From positions 992,001-1,056,000 of the forward strand of contig CAJXLT010000001.1 in NCBI GenBank assembly GCA_913056365.1: a stretch of DNA of 64,000 bases, given 5' to 3'. Origin of the DNA: an uncultured Paenibacillaceae bacterium. Its GTDB lineage: Bacteria > Bacillota > Bacilli > Paenibacillales > K13. Below the pieces are notes generated by a model, which saw only the letters and a program-made list of their open reading frames with translations, had not been told where the DNA came from and made no database searches. The position numbers were made by a program, and so were the translations under genes. Shown in pieces: positions 34,912 through 43,496 of the stretch. Each line of letters opens with the position of its first letter. Positions within the stretch are counted from its first letter, which is position 1.

Positions 34912-36051
34912 TCAGCGTTTCCATGACTTGTAATGCTTCTTCAATATTCGTACCGTATTGTTCCAGCCGAGCTTGTGCTTAGCCGTCGCAAGCCCTCCTG
35001 CTTTCAGCTTATTGGCCAACGAGGGTGAAGCCTTCAACCTGCCTATCATCTGGGCAAATGCATTCGGGCTTCGATAAGCGGACACAAGAAGTCCATTCTT
35101 GTTATGCTTGATGACTTCTTGAATCCCCCCTCGCTTCGAAGCGATAACGGGAATGCCCGAGGCCATCGCTTCCGAATTGACTGTACAGAAGCCTTCCTGG
35201 TACTGTGTTGGACATACGAATACATCTCCCAATTGGTACATGTCCTGCACACGGGAAGGAGGAATGTACCTTGTGAATCGAATCGGTACGCCTAGACGTC
35301 GGGACAGCAATCGCACCTTACGCATATAAGCAGTCTCTTGCTTATGGCCAGGCCAAGAAGCGCCAACAGCGATCAATCGCGTTTTGCCCTCTCTTTTCTT
35401 CACCTTGGCAACAGCTTTAAGTAGGATGTGCAGCCCTTTCTTCGGAACGATCCGTCCTACGAACAGCACATTGTAAGTGCCATTGACCTTCCATTTTTTG
35501 CGTAGTTTTCGTTGGAAGGCTGCGGATCTGGTGTGGAATTTCTCGGTATCTACGCCGAGAATAGCCGATTTGAACTTGTGTGCGTGGCGTGGGTATCGGC
35601 GTTTCATCGTTTGAGAGAGAAAGGATACGACCGTTGTGACACCATCCACTTGCCGGAGGATGGCGTTGGCACGCTTGCGGGAGAGCCTCGACATGAAGGT
35701 CAGCGAATGCAAGGAAAGGACTATCGTACTGTTGGGGAAGGCCTTGCGTACGTGTGGAATGAATGTAGGTCGATTCTCAACTTGAATGAGGTCAAACCGC
35801 TCACCTTTCACTTTGCTTAATGCAGCTCGAATGTATGAACTTCGCTTGTTCGCATAAGGCACTCGGACGATGCGATAGCGTCCGCCTGCAAGCTTGCTTG
35901 TTACGGGCAGCTTCGGATGCGTGCAGCAAATTAACGTAATGTCGTCTGTTCGTGCCATCCTGCGGAAGATGTTATGCGTGCAGGATTCGACAGAGCCTCC
36001 TTCCACTGGGGGAATTGGCAATTGCTCAGGAACAATGACAAGCACCTTCAA
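34912..36051 (-). CDS. GT4-family glycosyltransferase (CotSA-like)
   Basis: This 379-residue GT-B glycosyltransferase has an acceptor half from MKVLVIVPEQLPIPPVEGGSVE and a nucleotide-sugar half with LFVGRIVPKKGLHILLKA and the GT4 motif EGFCTVNSEAMASGIPVIASKRGGIQEV (EX7E). It resembles CotSA-type spore coat glycosyltransferases. The preferred start is TTG 36051, nine bases after AAAGGAG; TTG 36060 would be directly on the ribosome site. It is divergent from an ATP-grasp YheC/D gene, supporting a spore-surface role, which is inference. Confidence 0.87.
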   Translation of the reverse strand: MKVLVIVPEQLPIPPVEGGSVESCTHNIFRRMARTDDITLICCTHPKLPVTSKLAGGRYRIVRVPYANKRSSYIRAALSKVKGERFDLIQVENRPTFIPHVRKAFPNSTIVLSLHSLTFMSRLSRKRANAILRQVDGVTTVVSFLSQTMKRRYPRHAHKFKSAILGVDTEKFHTRSAAFQRKLRKKWKVNGTYNVLFVGRIVPKKGLHILLKAVAKVKKREGKTRLIAVGASWPGHKQETAYMRKVRLLSRRLGVPIRFTRYIPPSRVQDMYQLGDVFVCPTQYQEGFCTVNSEAMASGIPVIASKRGGIQEVIKHNKNGLLVSAYRSPNAFAQMIGRLKASPSLANKLKAGGLATAKHKLGWNNTVRILKKHYKSWKR

Positions 36052-36170
36052 GTGTGACAACTCCTTTGTGTAAACCTTGGAACCAGTAATAGTCTATTCA
36101 GACAGTTGTCATGCTTCGACGTACAGCGGCCCATATTTGCCATACTAAACAAAGGGAAAGGAGAATGCTG

Positions 36171-37226
36171 GTGACACCATGTATAGGCGTATTGATTAAT
36201 GACCGAACCTTTAAGAAAATCAGAACGAAGCGGTCAAGTGAGGAAAATCTGCAGTTCTATGTGAAAGCAGCCCGCAAGCATGGAATGACAGTCTTCTTCA
36301 CAACGTTAAGCCGATTGGATCTGAAGAACAATACAGCAAGCGGTTATATGTATCAGAACAATTCGTACAAATTAGTGTCGAGAACTATCCCTCGCGTTAT
36401 CCATAATCGAACGATGTCCAGGTCATCACGTTTGCGCAAAAATCTAGCCAAGCTTGCACGTAATCATCATGTGTTCAATCGCAAAACAAGGTATTCGAAA
36501 TATACCATTCACCGTATATTGTGGAAAAATAGCAAATTGAGACCGCACCTCCCGCCTACTCGAACCTTATCGAAAACCTCCCTGTCTAGCATGATGCAAC
36601 GCCACTCGGTTCTTTACGTGAAGCCTGCTAGCGGCAGCATTGGTCAAGGAATAGTCAAGCTAGCTCGCCGCAATAAAGCTTGGGTCATGCAGACATCAGC
36701 GGGAAAACAACGCGTGCAAGCTGATGCAACATACGCCAAATTGCAGAAACTATCGAGAGGGAAAACCTATATCGTACAACAAGGAATCGATCTTGCCCGA
36801 TACAAGGGCAGACCGTTCGATCTAAGAGTAACCGTTCAGAAGAACAGGAGCGCCAAGTGGCAAGTTACCGGTATATTTGGCAAGCTTGCAGGCAGAGGCA
36901 AGCATGTGACGAATGTTGCTCGGGGGGGTACAGCGATGCGCTATCCGGTCTTGCTTCGAAGCTGCGGGTGGAATGCAAGCAAGGTAAATCGGTCTGTGAA
37001 TCGCGTATCCTTGCATATCGCTGCACATCTGGATCGCAAGCTGGAGCACTTGGCTGATCTCGGTCTGGACGTTGGGTTGACTCGTGGAGGAAAGCCCTAT
37101 TTCATCGAAATGAACGGAAAGGATCTGCGGTACGGTTTCAAAAAAGCGCGCATGTATCGCACATGGTTCAAGTCATATGAAAATCCAATCGGCTATGGGA
37201 AGTATCTATACAGAAAGGGAAAATAG
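36171..37226 (+). CDS. YheC/YheD-like ATP-grasp protein
   Basis: This protein of about 351 residues opens with PCIGVLINDRTFKKI, typical of YheC/YheD endospore coat-associated proteins. The C-terminal two thirds is an ATP-grasp fold with VLYVKPASGSIGQGIVKL, IVQQGIDLARYKGRPFDLRVTVQKN and the metal-binding LGLDVGLTRGGKPYFIEMNGKD. ATP-grasp enzymes ligate carboxylates to amines; the YheC/D substrate is unknown. GTG 36171 is favoured because GGAG lies 8 bp upstream; ATG 36165 is too close to it. A strong shared terminator follows. Confidence 0.85.
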   Translation: MTPCIGVLINDRTFKKIRTKRSSEENLQFYVKAARKHGMTVFFTTLSRLDLKNNTASGYMYQNNSYKLVSRTIPRVIHNRTMSRSSRLRKNLAKLARNHHVFNRKTRYSKYTIHRILWKNSKLRPHLPPTRTLSKTSLSSMMQRHSVLYVKPASGSIGQGIVKLARRNKAWVMQTSAGKQRVQADATYAKLQKLSRGKTYIVQQGIDLARYKGRPFDLRVTVQKNRSAKWQVTGIFGKLAGRGKHVTNVARGGTAMRYPVLLRSCGWNASKVNRSVNRVSLHIAAHLDRKLEHLADLGLDVGLTRGGKPYFIEMNGKDLRYGFKKARMYRTWFKSYENPIGYGKYLYRKGK

Positions 37227-37247
37227 TTGGCCTTGTATAAATCGCCA

Positions 37248-37297
37248 CGCCAGAAAGCAGGCAGATCCAATACTATAGATCTGCCTGCTTTCTGGCG
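37248..37297. terminator. Very long bidirectional hairpin between YheC/D-like and DUF3231 genes
   Basis: Two exact 20-bp arms (37248-37267 and 37278-37297) flank a 10-base loop. The two genes converge here. The plus side is followed by TTCCTT, the minus side is A/T-poor. It is the strongest hairpin seen in the window. Confidence 0.85.
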
Positions 37298-37314
37298 TTC
37301 CTTATGCTCATTCC

Positions 37315-38340
37315 TTACGTCCTATTCGCAAGTTGATCCCGATCCGCTGATTGCGGCTCTTGTTCCAGCCAGCCATTCTTAATCATGAGCTTGGCTCCAT
37401 CCTCAGCGAATGCAAGCACCTCTGAGGTCAGTCTCGTGAACATCATTCCCAGATCATGTCTAGTGATCGTTCCCAGACTTCGACCATAATGACTGATCCC
37501 GGCAGATATTAAGGCTGACACATGGAACAGCATCAGCTTATCGGAGAAGGGAGCTGTCGTAGAGTCAGTCGGTACATTATCCCACGTACTGGCTGACGGA
37601 AGATGCTCATTGCCTAGTATGGAACCGAATATCTCGACATGCTTATCCGCTATATCCCTCCCCCTGATGAAGAAGTCGCGCACTTCCTTAGACTGGGCTA
37701 CCTGACTGAATCCGATTAGTAACGTTCTGCCCAATTGATTCTGAATTAAGTTGAAGTATACATTCGATATTTCAATCGCATTGATTGGTCGGCGATCCCC
37801 GAACAATCCTGCTAGATAATGCTGGCGTTGCACATATTCAACCTTCTGTGGCAAGGGAATATAGGGCGCTCTTATAAAAACACCTTTGTTCAGCATCGTT
37901 TCTGTTGTTTTGTTAAGCAGTTTGGATGATTCATTCAAGCATTCTGTGAAATATTCGCACACGTCCAGCCGGCTGGCAGTGCTTAAGGCGAACGTGTACC
38001 CTTCCAATCCAATCTTCCCAATATTTTGTATGTAGAACAAATAGAAGTCGTCCGTGAACAGACGCGGTGCTTCCGTATTTCGATCCGCTTGTTCGGAGAA
38101 TCCATCCGGGACGGGAAGCTGTTCCTCTGTAAATAGATCTTGCAATTTTTGTATATGCGCTTTGGCTAAAGTTAGTGCGAAGGTAAGGATAGACTGGATT
38201 TGTTCGTCTTCTACTTGTGACAGAAAGTGACCGATTGTACATATGGACATCGAATCGTTCATATATATCGTCCACAGATGCCCGATTTCTGCCGATGTCA
38301 ATTTCACGCTGTGCTCCGTTTTAAGCTTCGTCGTCTCCAT
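37315..38340 (-). CDS. DUF3231 family protein
   Basis: This 341-residue, mainly helical protein has two similar halves, each with an aromatic/His-rich helix pair (LTSAEIGHLWTIYMNDSM, FYLFYIQNIGKIGLEGYTF; INAIEISNVYFNLIQNQLGR, LMLFHVSALISAGISHYG). This is the duplicated ferritin-like arrangement of DUF3231 proteins of spore-forming Bacilli. Function unknown. ATG 38340 has GGAGGG upstream; an earlier frame to 38487 has no ribosome site. Confidence 0.85.
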   Translation of the reverse strand: METTKLKTEHSVKLTSAEIGHLWTIYMNDSMSICTIGHFLSQVEDEQIQSILTFALTLAKAHIQKLQDLFTEEQLPVPDGFSEQADRNTEAPRLFTDDFYLFYIQNIGKIGLEGYTFALSTASRLDVCEYFTECLNESSKLLNKTTETMLNKGVFIRAPYIPLPQKVEYVQRQHYLAGLFGDRRPINAIEISNVYFNLIQNQLGRTLLIGFSQVAQSKEVRDFFIRGRDIADKHVEIFGSILGNEHLPSASTWDNVPTDSTTAPFSDKLMLFHVSALISAGISHYGRSLGTITRHDLGMMFTRLTSEVLAFAEDGAKLMIKNGWLEQEPQSADRDQLANRT

Positions 38341-38443
38341 GCTGCTATTCCCTCCAAAGGTGTTAATTGACAACCTCTGGTTATAAGATGCCCCAGGTAA
38401 ACGCGGGATATTCGTGCAACGGCATAGAGAACAGAACACATAT

Positions 38444-39154
38444 CTAATATCCCATGAAGACGTCCTTCTTAATATTCGCTTTGGCAATCTGCTTCTGCTG
38501 CAAGTATGTCGTGATATCCCCTGTCATGGCACTCGATCCGGCAACCAAATATTTCCCATTGTTCGCATGCGCGGAGGTGAAGACATCTATCTCTCGCTGC
38601 AAGTCCGCCCTTACATCCACGTATGTGACAAGAATTGATGCTTGATTGGCTAGCTCGTCAAGCTCATCTTGGAACACATACGATTGATTGCTGTCTATAT
38701 ACAGAAGATGCACGGGATGCGCAACCTTGGTCCCATCTTCAGCAAGCTGCTTGACGATGGACCGGAACGGTGTGATGCCAATGCCGCCTGCGATGAGCAA
38801 TGTAGGACTGTGATCGGTGAGGTAGAACGGGCCTACTGGTCCTCGCAGCGTCACACTCATCCCTGGCTTCAGTTCCAGCAGCGCTTGCTTGTATGCGCTT
38901 GGATTATCGCGAATTATCGTCGTCATTCGAACGATTCCCTCAGAAGGGATTGAAGACACACTAAATGGCTTGGTCGCTTGCTTGACACGCTTGTGCGTAA
39001 TCGTGAACAGTCCGTACTGACCTGGTTTCCAGGTTAACTCACTCGGCTTCTCGAATACGAAGCTGTATACATCCTCAGATTGTTGCATACTCTCGCGAAA
39101 TACTAATGATCTCTTCTTGAAAAAAGGTATCAGATTATCTTGTAAAAATCCCAT
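38444..39154 (-). CDS. FAD/NAD(P)-dependent ferredoxin-reductase-like oxidoreductase
   Basis: This 236-residue protein has a flavin domain with the FAD motif TKPFSVSSIPSEG (RxYS-like: 'KPFSVSS') and a nucleotide-binding domain starting LLIAGGIGITPFRSIV. The fold is the ferredoxin-NADP+ reductase/phthalate dioxygenase reductase type without a [2Fe-2S] domain. It transfers electrons between NAD(P)H and an unseen partner. ATG 39154 follows GGGAGC at normal spacing; the longer frame lacks a site. Confidence 0.87.
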   Translation of the reverse strand: MGFLQDNLIPFFKKRSLVFRESMQQSEDVYSFVFEKPSELTWKPGQYGLFTITHKRVKQATKPFSVSSIPSEGIVRMTTIIRDNPSAYKQALLELKPGMSVTLRGPVGPFYLTDHSPTLLIAGGIGITPFRSIVKQLAEDGTKVAHPVHLLYIDSNQSYVFQDELDELANQASILVTYVDVRADLQREIDVFTSAHANNGKYLVAGSSAMTGDITTYLQQKQIAKANIKKDVFMGY

Positions 39155-39207
39155 TTGCCTAGCTCCCTTCGCTTCGGTTCTCCCTGCCATAGTGCTCAAT
39201 TCATCGA

Positions 39208-41460
39208 TTAGGACAAGTACTTCCCTGTAATCGACTGCTCTGCATCGATAATCTGCGCAGGAGTACCTTCGAACACGACCTGACCGCCCTTGCTTCCACC
39301 GTCCGGTCCCATATCGATGATCCAGTCTGCCTGGCTAATGACAGCAAGGTTGTGCTCGATGACGATCACGGTATTGCCGGTATCTACTAGTCGGTTCATG
39401 ATCCCCATAAGCTGTCCGATATCGGACATGTGCAAGCCTGTTGTCGGCTCGTCCATAACGTAGACGCTGCCCTTCTTGTGCAGCTCGCTGGCCAGCTTAA
39501 TTCGCTGACATTCTCCGCCCGACAGTGTGCTAAGCGGCTGCCCAAGCGTAATGTAGCTCAAGCCGACATCATGCAGCGATTGAAGCTTGCGTACGATCTC
39601 CTTCTGTTGGAAGAAGGCGAGGGCCTGCTCTACAGTCATCTCCAGCACTTCTGCAATGGACTTGTCGTTCAGCATGTAGGCGAGCACCTCTTCCTTGAAC
39701 CGTCTGCCCCCGCACACGTCGCACGGCAGCTTCACACTGTCGAGGAACGCCAGGTCTGTATAGACGACGCCAAGCCCTTGGCAGTTGTCGCAAGCCCCCT
39801 TCGAGTTGAAGCTGAACAAGCTTGGGCTCACCTTGTTCGCAGACGCGAACGCCTTGCGCACATCGTCCATAATGCCAGTGTAGGTTGCGGGATTCGAGCG
39901 TGTAGACACGCCTACAGCGGCTTGATCGATGACGATCGCGTCTGGATGTTGACGGAGGAATACTTCGTTGATTAATGTGCTCTTGCCCGATCCGGCTACT
40001 CCTGTTATAACAGTGAGCACCTCGGTAGGAATATCGACACTCACGTTCTGCAAGTTGTGCAAGCTTGCATGCTTGATCGACAGCTTGCCTGACGGTTTCC
40101 TGCATGCTTCCTTGAGCTGCAGCGGCCGCTTCATATGGTTGCCTGTCAGCGTATCGGCTTCTAATAATCCAGCGAAGCTTCCTTCATAGACGATGTTGCC
40201 GCCGCGGCTTCCGGCATGAGGTCCGACATCTACGATATGGTCCGCTACCTTGATAACATCGGGATCATGCTCGACTACGATGACGGTATTCCCCTTATTC
40301 CGCAGCTTCTGAAGCAGCTCGTTCAAGCGATGTACATCACGGGGATGCAAGCCGACGCTAGGCTCGTCGAAGATGTAAGTGACATCGACCAGACTGCCGC
40401 TCAGATGCTTCACCATCTTGACACGCTGCGATTCGCCGCCGGATAATGTGTCTGTCTCACGGTCCAGTGTCAAGTAGTCCAGTCCGATATCGACCAGATG
40501 CTGCAGCCGATCTGACAACGCCTTAACGATCGGCGCAGCAATTTCGTCATCGACTTCACGGATGACACGAATAAGCTGTCCGACCTCCATCGCAGACATG
40601 TCCGCTATATTCCACCCTCGGATTTTGCAAGCTAGCGCAGCTTGGCTGAGTCTCGCACCGTGGCAGCTCGTACAAGGTCCTTCCGTAAGGAACGGCGCAA
40701 CTGCTTTCTGCGTGCGCTCAGACTTCGTCTTCACGTCTTGCTTGATGTATTTGTTCGTAAATTTCTCAATGACGCCTTCCACTGTAATGTTCGTCGCCTT
40801 GCCGGCGAAGTCCATCTTCACCTTCCTCGCCTTCGCATACAGCAGATACTCCAGTTGCTCATCTGAATAATCACATAGCTTCATATCGGGGTCGAAGTCG
40901 CCTGATTGTACGACCATATTCCATTCCCAGCCGCCGACTTTATAGTCGGTCAGCAATATCGCCCCGTCCTGCAACGACTTGGACATGTCCAGCGCCCTGC
41001 TCATATCGACACCTAGCTTGCGGCCGATGCCGTTGCATGCTGGGCACATCCCCTGCGGGTCATTGAAGGAGAACCTATGCGCTTGTCCGACGTAAGGTTG
41101 ACCTACACGCGAGAAGAGCAGTCGCAGAATCGGTGAAATGTCGGTAATCGTCCCCATCGTGGAATGCGATCCGCCGCCCAGTCGCTTCTGATCGACGATG
41201 ACAGCCATGCTCAGATTCTCAATCGCGTCCGTATCCGGCTGTGGGACGCGTGGCAGGAAATTGCGCACGAACATGCTAAAGTTCTCATTCAGTAATCGTG
41301 TGGACTCAGCGGCGATCGTATCGAAGACGATCGATGACTTGCCCGAGCCGGATACACCTGTGAAGATCGTAATCTTCTTCTTCGGAATTCGTAGGGTAAC
41401 ATTATTGAGATTGTTCTCCCTCGCGCCCGAGATCACAATATAATCTTGACTCTGACTCAA
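39208..41460 (-). CDS. UvrA-like ABC-class ATPase, short (class III/drug-resistance type)
   Basis: This 750-residue protein has two UvrA-type ATPase modules with inserted zinc-binding Cys pairs. The first has GVSGSGKSS, LSGGESQRVKM and FDEPSVGLH; the second GVAGSGKST, LSGGECQRIKL and MDEPTTGLH. Cys motifs include CPACNGIG, CTSCHGARL, CDNCQGLG and CDVCGGRRF. It is about 190 residues shorter than the excision-repair UvrA (about 940), lacking the UvrB-binding part. UvrA-like proteins of this size serve in drug tolerance. TTG 41460 overlaps the ArsR gene's stop (TTGA) and has AGGAGG upstream, so it is translationally coupled. Confidence 0.88.
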   Translation of the reverse strand: MSQSQDYIVISGARENNLNNVTLRIPKKKITIFTGVSGSGKSSIVFDTIAAESTRLLNENFSMFVRNFLPRVPQPDTDAIENLSMAVIVDQKRLGGGSHSTMGTITDISPILRLLFSRVGQPYVGQAHRFSFNDPQGMCPACNGIGRKLGVDMSRALDMSKSLQDGAILLTDYKVGGWEWNMVVQSGDFDPDMKLCDYSDEQLEYLLYAKARKVKMDFAGKATNITVEGVIEKFTNKYIKQDVKTKSERTQKAVAPFLTEGPCTSCHGARLSQAALACKIRGWNIADMSAMEVGQLIRVIREVDDEIAAPIVKALSDRLQHLVDIGLDYLTLDRETDTLSGGESQRVKMVKHLSGSLVDVTYIFDEPSVGLHPRDVHRLNELLQKLRNKGNTVIVVEHDPDVIKVADHIVDVGPHAGSRGGNIVYEGSFAGLLEADTLTGNHMKRPLQLKEACRKPSGKLSIKHASLHNLQNVSVDIPTEVLTVITGVAGSGKSTLINEVFLRQHPDAIVIDQAAVGVSTRSNPATYTGIMDDVRKAFASANKVSPSLFSFNSKGACDNCQGLGVVYTDLAFLDSVKLPCDVCGGRRFKEEVLAYMLNDKSIAEVLEMTVEQALAFFQQKEIVRKLQSLHDVGLSYITLGQPLSTLSGGECQRIKLASELHKKGSVYVMDEPTTGLHMSDIGQLMGIMNRLVDTGNTVIVIEHNLAVISQADWIIDMGPDGGSKGGQVVFEGTPAQIIDAEQSITGKYLS

Positions 41461-41786
41461 TCTTCTTCCTCCTCTAGCAATTGGGATAAGCGCAGCATAT
41501 TCGCATGCCAATACTTGCTATATTCAGACACCCAGTCTTGTACTTCTCTTAGTGGTGAGGCATTGAGCTTATATCGTGTCTCTCTGCCGACCTTCCGGTC
41601 ATGGACTAGCCCTGCTTCCTTCAGGACGGTCAGATGCTTCGATACAGCTGTGCGTCCCATAGGAAACTGTACTGTCAATTCATGCAGTGGCTTATCCTCT
41701 GCTTCTGCCAACAGATGGATCAGCTGCCGCCTCGTTGGATCTGCAATCGCATCGAACACATCCCGCGTTGGACTGTTCACACTCAC
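41457..41786 (-). CDS. ArsR-family winged-helix repressor
   Basis: This 109-residue repressor has an ArsR-type winged helix (DPTRRQLIHLLAE, GRTAVSKHLTVLKEAGLV, ETRYKLN). No cysteine is present, so it does not sense metals by the usual thiol sites; such ArsR-like proteins are often bound to small-molecule efflux or modification genes. It is coupled to the UvrA-like ATPase. GTG 41786 follows AGGAGGGG. Two palindromes in its promoter are probable operators. Confidence 0.92.
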   Translation of the reverse strand: MSVNSPTRDVFDAIADPTRRQLIHLLAEAEDKPLHELTVQFPMGRTAVSKHLTVLKEAGLVHDRKVGRETRYKLNASPLREVQDWVSEYSKYWHANMLRLSQLLEEEED

Positions 41787-41806
41787 AACAACCCCTCCTA
41801 ATATGA

Positions 41807-41818
41807 CACCATATGGTG
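41807..41818 (-). promoter_or_regulatory. Operator-like palindrome CACCATATGGTG
   Basis: A perfect 12-bp palindrome lies between the -10 and the ArsR start codon. It is a candidate second binding site for the ArsR-family repressor. Confidence 0.6.
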
Positions 41819-41827
41819 ACTGGTTTA

Positions 41828-41857
41828 ATTATAGGACACCTTGTGATGTCCTGTCAA
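41828..41857 (-). promoter_or_regulatory. Consensus promoter of the ArsR-UvrA pair with operator filling the spacer
   Basis: On the minus strand TTGACA (41857-41852) and TATAAT (41833-41828) are separated by 18 bp. That 18-bp spacer (41834-41851) is exactly the inverted repeat GGACATC-acaa-GGTGTCC (one mismatch). Repressor bound there would occupy the promoter core. Confidence 0.85.
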
Positions 41858-41895
41858 AGTAATTTTGTATTCCTCCCTATCGGTGTATGTTCAAA

Positions 41896-42741
41896 TTATC
41901 CTGCAACTTCTTGTGTTAACTTCCATACCCAATCCACAGGCACTGCCAGACCAACCTTACGATTCTGATCGTCCTGTTGCATCGTGCTCGTTGCGAATAT
42001 GATGCCGATCACCTCACCGTCGTGAGTCAGGACGGGGCTTCCGCTGTTCCCTCGATAGATCGGCGCATCCAGCACCATCCATGATACTTGTCCATCCGGA
42101 ATGAGCCCTAACGTCTCCCCTTCGTTCGCCACATTCGTGAAGAACAGCGGATTACCGATCACATAGACGGGCTTACCTGCTTCTCCATCATAATGACGGG
42201 CGAGTGTCAGGGCAGGTATTCCTTTTGCTTCAATATCAATGAGTGCCAAATCCACATCTTCTGCAATCGCGACAATCGTCGCCCTGTAGGATTCCCCATT
42301 GGACAGATGAACAGTAGGACGTGATGCGTCATCGATCACATGTCTGTTCGTCACGACGAGCCCTTCTTCCGAAATAATAAATCCGGTCCCCTTCGCCTCA
42401 TTCGTCCGTATAACCACTATGGATTCCTTATACTGTTGAATTGACTCCATCTGCGATAAACTTGCAGAAGTGGCTAAGAACTCGATAGCAGCAAATGAGT
42501 AAATTCTTGGCAACAAGGCAAGACCTTGTGCACACAGCGCGAATACCATAATGCCGACAAGAATGGTGCGAAATCTTGGCGATTGCCAGATTGGCGGCTC
42601 GGATTCCTCCTCTTCCTCAGCTGCTTGGAACAATAGCTCCAGCTCTTCCTCTGTAAATTCTCTGCCATTCTCCTCATCTATATAATCATCGCCCAAGACA
42701 GAATCGGTCCTATCGTCTTCCGCGCGCTTCTGATCAGACAT
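41896..42741 (-). CDS. Membrane-anchored HtrA-like serine protease without PDZ domain
   Basis: This 281-residue protein has an acidic cytosolic N-terminus (EEELELL, EEEEES), one membrane segment (about 59-77) and an extracytoplasmic trypsin-like domain with His134 (TNRHVID), Asp164 (DVDLALID) and Ser233 (RGNSGSP). It ends soon after the protease domain, so no PDZ domain follows, unlike typical HtrA. It probably clips misfolded or specific envelope proteins. ATG 42741 has AAGGAG upstream; a further 13 codons upstream are possible but lack a site. Confidence 0.88.
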   Translation of the reverse strand: MSDQKRAEDDRTDSVLGDDYIDEENGREFTEEELELLFQAAEEEEESEPPIWQSPRFRTILVGIMVFALCAQGLALLPRIYSFAAIEFLATSASLSQMESIQQYKESIVVIRTNEAKGTGFIISEEGLVVTNRHVIDDASRPTVHLSNGESYRATIVAIAEDVDLALIDIEAKGIPALTLARHYDGEAGKPVYVIGNPLFFTNVANEGETLGLIPDGQVSWMVLDAPIYRGNSGSPVLTHDGEVIGIIFATSTMQQDDQNRKVGLAVPVDWVWKLTQEVAG

Positions 42742-42883
42742 GCCAGACTCCTTCCTCTTCGCATCTATTGTATCTAGCATCTACTATACCTGTTCTTGAC
42801 AGGTTTCTCAAAAAGAGCACGCGATACACCTACGAGTAGGCTGCTGCATACGATATGGCAGATCATAACATCTGGAGAGGAGA

Positions 42884-43456
42884 ATGTACGTGTACTACCC
42901 GTATTCACACTATCCTTATGTGTATCCAAGGCCGTTCTTCTGGTATCCTTATCCCGCCTATCCTTATTGGAATCCGTATTGGCCTGTCGGCTACCGAAGC
43001 AATGAAGAGCATGATATGCATGGGAATGATTCACATGGAGGCAAGGATTACGGTCCCTATCCGTTCGTCATCAATATTGAGGAAGCGACGAACAACAATC
43101 AGACGTTCCGCACAGCACTTTGGACAGGAGAGCACCTGCAAGTAACCTTAATGAGCATCAACCCTGGTGAAGATATCGGATTGGAGAATCACCCTGACCT
43201 CGACCAGTTTCTCCGCATCGAGTCTGGTCAAGGCTTCGTACAGATGGGCAAGGAGAAGAATAAGCTCGATTTCCAACGGCATGTGGCAGATGACGACGCG
43301 ATCCTCATTCCGGCGAACACCTGGCACAACGTAACGAACACGGGCAAGATGCCATTGAAGCTGTACTCCATCTATGCGCCGCCGCAGCATCCATTCGGCA
43401 CTGTTCATGTGACCAAGGCTGATGCTGTCGCTGCCGAGGCAGCGGAAGCGCGATAA
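42884..43456 (+). CDS. Cupin protein with Tyr/Pro-rich N-terminus
   Basis: This 190-residue protein has a first stretch of about 37 residues that is almost only Tyr, Pro and Trp (YPYSHYPYVYPRPFFWYPYP). It is followed by a short polar linker and a cupin domain (about 55-175) with motif GEDIGLENHPDLDQFLRIESG and the second motif ILIPANTWHNVTNTG. The metal ligands would be the His/Glu/His of these motifs. Tyr/Pro-rich tails occur in spore-coat proteins that crosslink; a coat role is plausible but inferred. ATG 42884 is behind GGAGAGGAG. Confidence 0.85.
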   Translation: MYVYYPYSHYPYVYPRPFFWYPYPAYPYWNPYWPVGYRSNEEHDMHGNDSHGGKDYGPYPFVINIEEATNNNQTFRTALWTGEHLQVTLMSINPGEDIGLENHPDLDQFLRIESGQGFVQMGKEKNKLDFQRHVADDDAILIPANTWHNVTNTGKMPLKLYSIYAPPQHPFGTVHVTKADAVAAEAAEAR

Positions 43457-43465
43457 TACAAACCG

Positions 43466-43496
43466 ACAGGCGTACGAATTGTGCGCCTGTGGCTTT
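43466..43496. terminator. Convergent terminator between cupin and ger operon 1
   Basis: ACAGGCG (43466-43472) and CGCCTGT (43484-43490) form a 7-bp stem between two converging genes. The plus-strand side is followed by GGCTTTATT, the minus-strand side by CGGTTTGTATT. Confidence 0.7.
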
